Part shown: in pieces, positions 31,274 to 40,200 of the stretch
How positions within the stretch are numbered: the stretch's first letter is position 1
Layout: each line of letters opens with the position of its first letter
Assembly (NCBI GenBank): GCA_032718565.1
Contig: JAVGVS010000019.1
Location: forward strand, 3,088,544 to 3,152,543
Length of the DNA: 64,000 nt
Source of the DNA: Distichodus sexfasciatus
Lineage: Eukaryota; Chordata; Actinopteri; Characiformes; Distichodontidae
Direction: 5' to 3'
Program-made: the position numbers and the translations under genes
Notes under the pieces: generated by a model
Databases searched by the model: none
What the model saw: only the letters and a program-made list of their open reading frames with translations
What the model was told of the DNA's origin: nothing

Positions 31274-34200
31274 CTGAGGGCAGTCACATTTCAAGGAAGG
31301 AATAACAGCAGTTACTCCTCTGCATTAGGTAACTTTCCTCTACAGAAATAGCTGTTTCTAAAACTGACGAGTCGTGCATTTAGTCGCCTTGAATGTTGTA
31401 AAAAGTAATGACATACAGATCCTGCTTCCCTGAGCGGCCACACGGGATCTTGCCCTTCTTGTACAGGAAGTACAGCACGCTGCCCAGGATGGCTAGCACC
31501 AAGATGAGGATGATGATGACGGCAATGACCACGCCGCTGCCCCCTGGTGGTACATATGAGAACGCACAGGCAGGTTTTTAAATCATCACCACCACCACAC
31601 AAACTTGGTCATCTTAAGGTCCAATCCTAGAGCAAATACAATCCACCAGGACTCCTGGCGTCAATTTGCTTTTGACTGGACCTTTCCCTTATATGCAGTG
31701 ATGAATGGAAGCTGAGGTGGATTAAAAAAAAAAAAAAGCAGCTGCATTGTGGGTTGGGTGGACAATGGGAAAATATAATGGGCTTTGTGAATGTAATGGC
31801 TTCAAAAACCTGTTCACCATCCACAATACAAGTGAAAAGGAAAGTGTGAGAGTTTCCATCAGCATAGCGAGTGTGATCGTGGCCAAGATTCCAAAAGTCC
31901 GGCTGTTCTTTCTCCTGAAAGATTTTACTGTGCAGTGTCATTTTTCATAGCAATTCATGCTTCTCAAGATCTGCATGCAGAGAGTCTCTAGAGCCCCTTT
32001 TCCACTGCTCTGGTTCCCGTGTCAGTTCTGTGCCGGTTCTCAATTTTGGAACCAGTGCCACACTTTTCCACAGAACAAAAATTGGTGCCGGTGCCCTAAA
32101 ACCGGCTCCGAACCGGCCCCTAAACTTTGCTGGTCTAGCAGCGAGAACCGTGACGCCACGAGAGGTGGGCGGAGTGATAGATAGCTTTAGAAGAGAAAAT
32201 GGCAGAGAGCCAAAGTCCGGTAACGTGGAGCGCGGGAGAAATTAAAGCTCTTTTAGCAATATGGACGTCCAGATTCAGCAGAAATTGGAAAGTGCACAAA
32301 AAAAATAGAAGGCATATGAAGAAATAAGGGAAAAACTATAAGTTGCAGGCTTCGTACGAACAACCATTCGTTTAGTGGGCGTGACTTGTGACGTATTACC
32401 ATGCGGCTCCCGCTGAGCTCCCTGGTCAGTGTAAATGCGGGCCGGTTCTCGGCTGGTTCTCAGTTCAGCACCGGCCGAGCACCAGAACCGGCACCTGGCA
32501 CCAGCACCAGTGTAGTGGAAAAGAGGTATAGGTGTGTTTTTGCCCCGGCAGTGGTTCTACAATGAGCAGGCAGGTGAGAGTAGAGCAAATGTGCTAACGG
32601 TGACCTTTTGACCTTAGCTGAAAGCAGAGAAACTGGACAAACCTTTTGTGATTTTTTTCGGAGGGTTGACTGTTCCTGGTGCTAAGATGATAAGAGGGTA
32701 AGTTTAGGGTTTCACATATGGTTAGTTTCATTAGGAGCAATAAATCACAGTCCCAACAACTTTCCCCTTACAAAATGTTTAATATTAATATATATTTTTA
32801 TACCAAGTTTTGCTTGATTTTCCACAAAAAACAACTTTTGTAAGTGTTGACTTTTCTTGATGTATGAAATGACAAGAGGGTTAGTTCAGGATTTCATGCA
32901 CGGTTATGTAGTCTCATTAGGGTTAACAAATCACAACCTCTACATTGAATGTCCCACAACAAAGTGAGGTTACATATTAGTATATATTTTTAGAGCAGGC
33001 TTTGTTTTATTTTCCAGTCCAAAAATGTTTTGGGAAATTTTCTTGGAACATCAAGTACAAACGATCACACATACGTAGCTCTGAATCAGTTTTTCCATTA
33101 CATTTCACGTCAGCAGACCATGCTTACGGAAAGGGCCGGTTGCGCTGTAACGATTGCCTGCTCAGGCCGTAGCTGGTTAATCTCATTTTTGTGGGAGCAG
33201 GGTTGTTCTCTGTTCCCCCCGCAGGGCTGAGAGTGAGCGCTCTGGCAGCCTGACGTACAACCACACTGTGAGCTAATGGCAGTCAGGAGACTCAATCTGA
33301 GCTCTTGGGCCATCAGCTGCCATCTACCATTGCACTAAACCCATCTGTGTGCAAACACACTCTCGCTGCCTTAAAACACCAAGAAACACAACGTACACGG
33401 TGTTTATGTGCCCATTTATACCGAGAAGCGTGTAGTTTTGTTCTGTTAGTGAATCATAACTGAAATAGCCATGTGTAGATAATTGACATTCTGTGACAGA
33501 ATTTGATTTCCTTATGATTTTTAGTATGAACTACCAAATCATCATTTATATTTTTGCTCTCCTTTCTCCTCATTTCTATCTCAATTAATATCTTTCACAG
33601 CTGAAAAATTATTAACGTCTTACTGGGGCTAGGCATTATGACTCCAAGACGATATAATTGATAAGGCCAAACTTTTAACTCAATTAAATTAACTTTTGCT
33701 TAAATGCTTTGCTGATTTTAAGAGGATGGTTCATGAACATGCTCAATGAGGAAAGTATTATTCCAGTTAACAATTATGAATCATTAAATTTAAAATGCAG
33801 GTTTTCAATACATTTATGACTAATTACTCAGTCTTATGTATTCCTGCATGCTTTTTGTTGACAGCGATAACCGCACCCCCATGAAAAATGATGGATGAGG
33901 TTTCAAAAATTCCAACGGTATTGTAAACGGTAATGTTTGTATTCACAGATAATGTGTAGCTGTCGTGTTGCAATATTAATGTGAGATTAAAGTCAGATCA
34001 TTACCTTTAGTACTGGTGGATGTAGTGGTTGTGGTCGTCGTCGTGCTTCTCAGTTCCTCTGAAAAAAAATGCAAATACATACATAGACATAAAACTAGAC
34101 GTTAAAGACCAAAAACATCCGCATAAAAAGCTGCTGAAATTCCACCGAGCTTCTGATGTAATATTGTGATTGAGTGCAGATGAGGAAGGAGAGAAACGGC

Positions 34201-37200
34201 ATCACAAACTCACTGGATGAGATGTTGCGTGAATCGGAGGTCTGGCCGAGCTCGTTGGTGGCTAGACATGTGGCCGTGATGCCGGACGTGGATCTGACGG
34301 AAACAAAGCTGAGGACTCCGCTCTCCGTCTTGGTGCTCCACGTGCGCACAGCCTACACAGTAGACAGTGTGGATATGCAGCATTACGCTCTCTACGCAAC
34401 CCCACTTAAATTCTTAGTGTGAGGAAATCTGGTCCCTCGTCACGACTCTACAGTATGGCTGGGCAATGTATTGATGATATATCAGATCATTTGAAAAAAT
34501 AGTGGTATATCAATAACTTTTTTTTTTTTTAATGATATACACAATGTTGGAATACAGACAGTGAAACACAAATACAAAGACCACAATAAAGAAGTGGACA
34601 GAGGTCTGTGTATAAAAGGGTTGTCCAGATCTGGTCCTGGAGGACTGGCCCCCTGGAGGTTTTTCATCATACTTCAGTTCAGAACGCTGACACCTCGTCT
34701 CAGGTAGGAAGGAGTTCACCGGGAACTGACTTCAGGATACTGCCCATCGAGGACCAGAACCGGACACCCCGGGACTATAATACTGGTCCAGGTTTACAGT
34801 TCTGTTTTGCTAGAAAGTGAAAGTGAGTGATTATTTGTCATTATGAACACAGCACGCAGCGCAGCACAAGGAAACGTGACCTCTGCATTTGAGCCGTCCA
34901 TGAAGGAGTAGTGAGCACTAACACCGGCAGTGAGCGGGGAGCAGTGCTTGGGGACGGTGCCTTTACCGGTCCGGGATTCAAACCGGCGACCTTCTGATCA
35001 TGGAGTGACTGCCCTAACTGTTACACTACCAACTGCCCAGAAAACTATGATTAGTGTTGCAGTACGTTTGTCACAAAACTTTACAGTTATTCCTCTAACA
35101 GTAAAAATTCTGTTGTGGTTTTGGCATTTGTGTTGAGCCACATGGGACACTGTAACGAAGGCAGCAGCTGCTGACTTCATCTGATGTGTGTCTCCACACA
35201 CACACACGCGCTATAGAGTAAGCATTAGCTGCCTTCACTACGGTTGATGCATGATGGAGAGTGACGTGGAAGGCAGTAACACTGCAGCAGAGTGTCAGTG
35301 TCCAGTACCTGTTGATCTGAAAGTTCCCAGCTGATGGTGGGAGTCGGGTGCCCTGAGGACCGGCAGCTGAGATTGACCGTCTTGTCGGGACCGGCTGCAG
35401 TGACCGTTACTCCCTCTGTAATCACAGGCTTACCTGCAAACAAGACATTAAAGCTCTTAGGGCCAATTTCCCAGTGGAGGACTAAGACTAGACTAGACTA
35501 GACTAGCTTTGAGGTCAAACGGTAACTCTCAATCTACAATTTAGTCCAAGACTAGGCTTAATCCATGAGCAAGAAACCAGCCCTTAATGGTTAATAGGGT
35601 ATTGACGGAGATACTGTTGTCAAATTGACAGCAACTGACCCTTGTCAGAAACGCTGACCCCTGTCAGGGCCGGTCTAAGTAAGCTGGGCGTTATGACTGC
35701 AAATCAATATCACAATGAATTGAACATTTTACCTCGACTACGATTAGCGAACGATTTATGAATAAATATTAAAACCGCGATATTTAGTCTAAAAAGGGTG
35801 TGTCTAGTACGTCTTTAAGGGAACAGTACAACACTCACTAAAATAATCAGATTAAGAGTCAAGGGTAAATGTTGTGAATGTTGGTTTTTGATCAATTTTG
35901 ATTAAATTTATATTAATTGCCCGGCGCTAGGTCTGATTACACTTTGCTTGTGGCTTGTTTCAGGGTTAGTCTTTTAGCCTGACCAGAAAGTGGAAGTGTA
36001 ACTCATTCACTGCAGTCCAGTGTTATTTGAGTTCATGGAAACTATGACGTTGTCAACAACTATTTTTACACGACTACGACAGGACATTAATAAGCTACAA
36101 ATAGATGATAAAACTGGCAGAATGTGTATTTGTCTGTTAAATTTTTTATACAGGTGTTGTGACGTACAATAACTTTTATAATCAAAGTTAAGCCCTATCC
36201 TGTAGAAGCCAATAATAACGCAGGATCTCCAGCCACTAAAACCAAGAGGGGAACTTGGTGCTATTTTTGCTTATTACTGGTGTTAACCAAATGTGATCAA
36301 ATTCACCTGCACCAAAGATCCGACTGTTTACTGAACATCTGATGATTACAGCTGAAATTTTGATACTACTTCATGTCACTGAGTTATGGTCTCTGTTGAA
36401 AGTTGCCGGTCTGTTACTGCTTGGTTTGCCACAGTGATTAACAGTTTCATCATAAATATCCCCCTGTGTGTAGTCAGTTGATTATATGCAGTCCCTCCAG
36501 CATTTCATTTGCCTTTTTTGAGATTGTTGGGGCCTAAAATGCCTGATTCTGCGGCAGCTTTTCTAAAATATTGTGATGAACGTTCCAGTGTTTTTAGGCG
36601 TGTTTTGTTGCAATAACGTTGCAGAAACAATTGCGATTTTGCCCTCCTTTATAATGATTCTTTAACAATAAATTAAAACGAAGGGAACAAAACCACTATT
36701 ACTTTTTATAACCATTAATCATTTAGTTTTGAAGAGCCAGTGATGTCTTTTAAAAGCTTTATTACAGAAAAGAGTAACAATGTTCTTACAAGATGTTCAT
36801 TCGGCTGTTCAGCGTTCCTCTCTCTCTGTGTCGGAACTCACTCTAATTCTCACACCCAAGATGTGGCTTTTTATCTCACTCCTCCGTGCCCAAGGTCTCC
36901 TTTCGGAGCCCGTAAGTCTGGGTACAATGGGCCAATTATCGGGATGTTATGACAGAGTGGTGCCTTTTGTTGTAAGACAATTGTTTACTCGGTAGAAAGG
37001 AAAAGGCTATAGACATAAGCTAGTCATAAGAGGGGTCATAAGAACACATGACATTGGGGGCTATGAAATAGCCATTGAAAGGGGTCATAGGGACAATATG
37101 GGGAGGTGGAAGGGCAGACTATAATGGGTTAGGGTGGTCTAAGGGATAACAAAAGGGCGAGGGAGAGGAGCTGACGGAGGAGCGGGAGATACGAAGTCAT

Positions 37201-40200
37201 AAGAAGTCGTCCTGACCTGACGCGCACACACAGAATGCCTTTGAGCCAGAGATGACATAAAATACATATGAAATACAATGAATAAAAGTAGAATAAAACC
37301 TGTAATAAAAATCTGTAAAATCCATCATATCACACATCTTCTTACTTCTAAACGTAACAAAGAAGTGAGTTCTCTAACGTATGGCTCAATGTTTTGCGGG
37401 AAACGACAATGATTGGTTAAAATTTGTGGAAAAGTTGTAGTAAATGGTCAAAATTGTACAGTAGTAATGAACTCGTGGGGATTGGTTGAATTTGCGTTAA
37501 TAGTTGCGATCGGAACGTCGCGAAATCTTGAAGGGTCTGTATGGGGTTTAAAAGTGAGAGTTCTCACAGTAATTGAGCAGCTGTGACTTTTTCGGCGAGA
37601 TTTTTCAGTTCTGTGGCCAACCCAAAAGTCAGTATCCAAGTCCCTTTTTCCTTTTAAAATACATGAGAACAAGGTCACATTTCTCACCTCTCACGCTGAC
37701 GCTCACAGAGTTCTGTCTCCGCAGCTCGGGCAGTTCGGATGCTTCAACCTCGCAAACGTACGTTCCAGCCTTGTCATAGGAGGCGTTATGTATCATGAAA
37801 ATGTTCCCCTCCTTCAGCTGCACACCGTCCTGCAAACAGACACAAAGACCAACTGACCTGACTTCATATGAACAGTAATGACCAGCAGTGATAAATTGTG
37901 ATTTTAGCTTGTTTAAAATGTATAAAACTTAAACTTTAGGATTAGAGACAGTTTCCAAAATGGCATATACAAATCAGATTCAGATAAAACGGCTACATTT
38001 TTAATGAGTTTTGATCTTCTACCTTGTACCACGCTGCTGTGGTAGACAAAGAGGAGAGGGCTTTACAGCCGAGCGATAGATCACTCCCTTCCAGCGCGTC
38101 TGGTTCTTCTGGGGTGATTACGACAGGGTCCAAATCTTTAGAAGCACAAATAAATTGTAAAAACGCGGCTTGATGAAAATGGTTTTGTGTGGCGGCAGAA
38201 CAAGTGTTGGGACTCACAGTGCACCATGAGGTCTATCGTCTCTGAGACGTAATCTTCTAGGGCAAGGCACTGATACGTGCCACTTGTGTTTCGAGTCACA
38301 TTTTCAAGGATAAGTCTTTCATCACCAGTTTCAAGCTCATTCTGGAGTGAATGGAAAAAAGACAATTTAACTCAAATTACTGAAATTTTCTTGATGGAAT
38401 GAAAATGATTCTCTGGCAGTGCAGCAGGAGTCTCCTTACATCTTCAAATGTAAAGGTTATGACAGGCGGCGGGTTTCCATCTCCCTGGCATCTGATTTCC
38501 ACCGTGTCCCCTTCTTTGACGAGGCCTTTGGGGGAATACTGGGTAACCACTAGTTCTGTTGGTGGATCTGTGATGATGACAGTATAGCAAAGGGTTGGAG
38601 GGTGGTTTTTAGGGCTTCACCTTGCAATGTCAAGACAGATCAATCAAATCTAACGTCATGGTTACAACTGTATTGCTGCTTTATGACTAATCTAGAAGGG
38701 ACATTCGCCTGATCTAACATCATTCACTCAGATTTAAGGGCTTCACCGTCAAATTCAACCCAATCCTTTTGGAATGATTAATTCTTTCCATATAGAGCTA
38801 TTCAAGAAATGTTGGTGGAAAAACTGCATGACATCTAAAAGGTAATGAAATAAAGTTGCACTGTAATAAATATAGATTCTTCTGGAATGAGCAGGATACT
38901 ATGAGCATATCTTCTCCACCTAGTGTTGTAGTACTCGAGACCGGTGTCGAGACCAGTTTTTGTAAGTCTCGGACTCTGTCGTATTTGTACTTGGTCTTGT
39001 CATGGACTCGGACTAAGAAGACTCAGAATTTTAAGCAGCTCACAGTGGACTTCCAATTTGATGCGACCGGACTCCATCATTCTCTTGGCACCCGGAACGG
39101 AGTAGGTGACCTCACAGTAAAACTCTGCATCTTTGTCCTCCCGTTGCACTGTAAGCGTCAGCTCGCTTTTCAGCGTTAAGAGGCCGCTAGGGTTTGTTGT
39201 CTTTATGTTGCGAACAGTAACACCTATAGACACACAGGGACAGAGATGTAATGACCGACTTCTTGTGAAATGCGAGATGCGAGGTGTGTGTCGCTCACCG
39301 TTGACTGCGTTCTGCAGGGGAAATCCGTTTCTGTACCATGTGATGATGGGACCTGGGTAGGCATTATGGGCCTCACATGTTGCAACCTGCACAAATCCAA
39401 AACGCTTCATAATAAATATCATCAGTATTAGGAAGTAATCACGTCACACACATTATAGGGCTGGAAGATACGACCTCAAATCAATATCACAAACATCTGA
39501 ACATTACTTTGATTACAGTTAGTGATGAATATTTAGGGGTTTTTTGGTTATTAGTCGTCCTCATAGTTAAGGTTTGTAGTGTAAATATGTTTAACTATTA
39601 AAGCTGGGAATTTTATCTGATGATTGAGTGCACATTTTTGTGATTTTAAAATAACTGAAGGAAACAAAGATGTAGAGGGAGACTGGATGCGATGGAGTCA
39701 TGTACACACAGGAGACAGTATTAACAGAGTTTTTACTATAATTAAAATAATCATCATGGACAAGATGTCAATTACAGCTACTGAATATCAGTACTGATTA
39801 ATTGCCAAGCTATACACACATACATGACCACAGTGATCATAAGACCGGGCGTTTGAATTCCGGATTTAAAACCACCTTAATTAGGAAATATTGCATTGCA
39901 GTTTTAAGAGCATTAGCACTACTTTGTGCTAAATAACATGCCTTTTTTGCTTTTGATTATTTAGAGATGAAAAAAACTATGAGAATATTGTTATTTTTTT
40001 AACAATACAGTTTGACAATATGGGCCTCAACCGTTCTTAACCCTCCAGTTATGTTGCAGGTCAAATTGAGCCATTTTAAATAAATAAAAAACAGTTTAAA
40101 GTATATTTTCTGTATCAAACTTCTTGTGCTTGGCTTAATAAGGGTAATCAACATATAAAATAAAAAACTGTTCATTTCACATATGTGCAACCCCCCCATG

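Larger units (their letters stand above)
31544..34004 (-). other. mcam intron between stalk and transmembrane exons
   Basis: About 2.5 kb, occupied in part by a Harbinger-like element (31993-32527) and a degraded GGGGCTAGGCATTATGACTC element near 33625. Otherwise AT-rich without genes. Confidence 0.7.
34353..35308 (-). other. mcam intron within Ig domain 5
   Basis: Contains a small MITE (34618-34770) and a SINE (34818-35038); a GGCTGGGCAATGTATTG fragment lies at about 34457. No gene. Confidence 0.75.
35434..37687 (-). other. mcam intron between Ig domains 4 and 5
   Basis: Contains a foldback MITE copy (35460-35583), a GCTGGGCGTTATGAC element (about 35680-35932) and a larger CAGTCCCTCCAG-terminated element (36489-37539). 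No gene. Confidence 0.72.
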
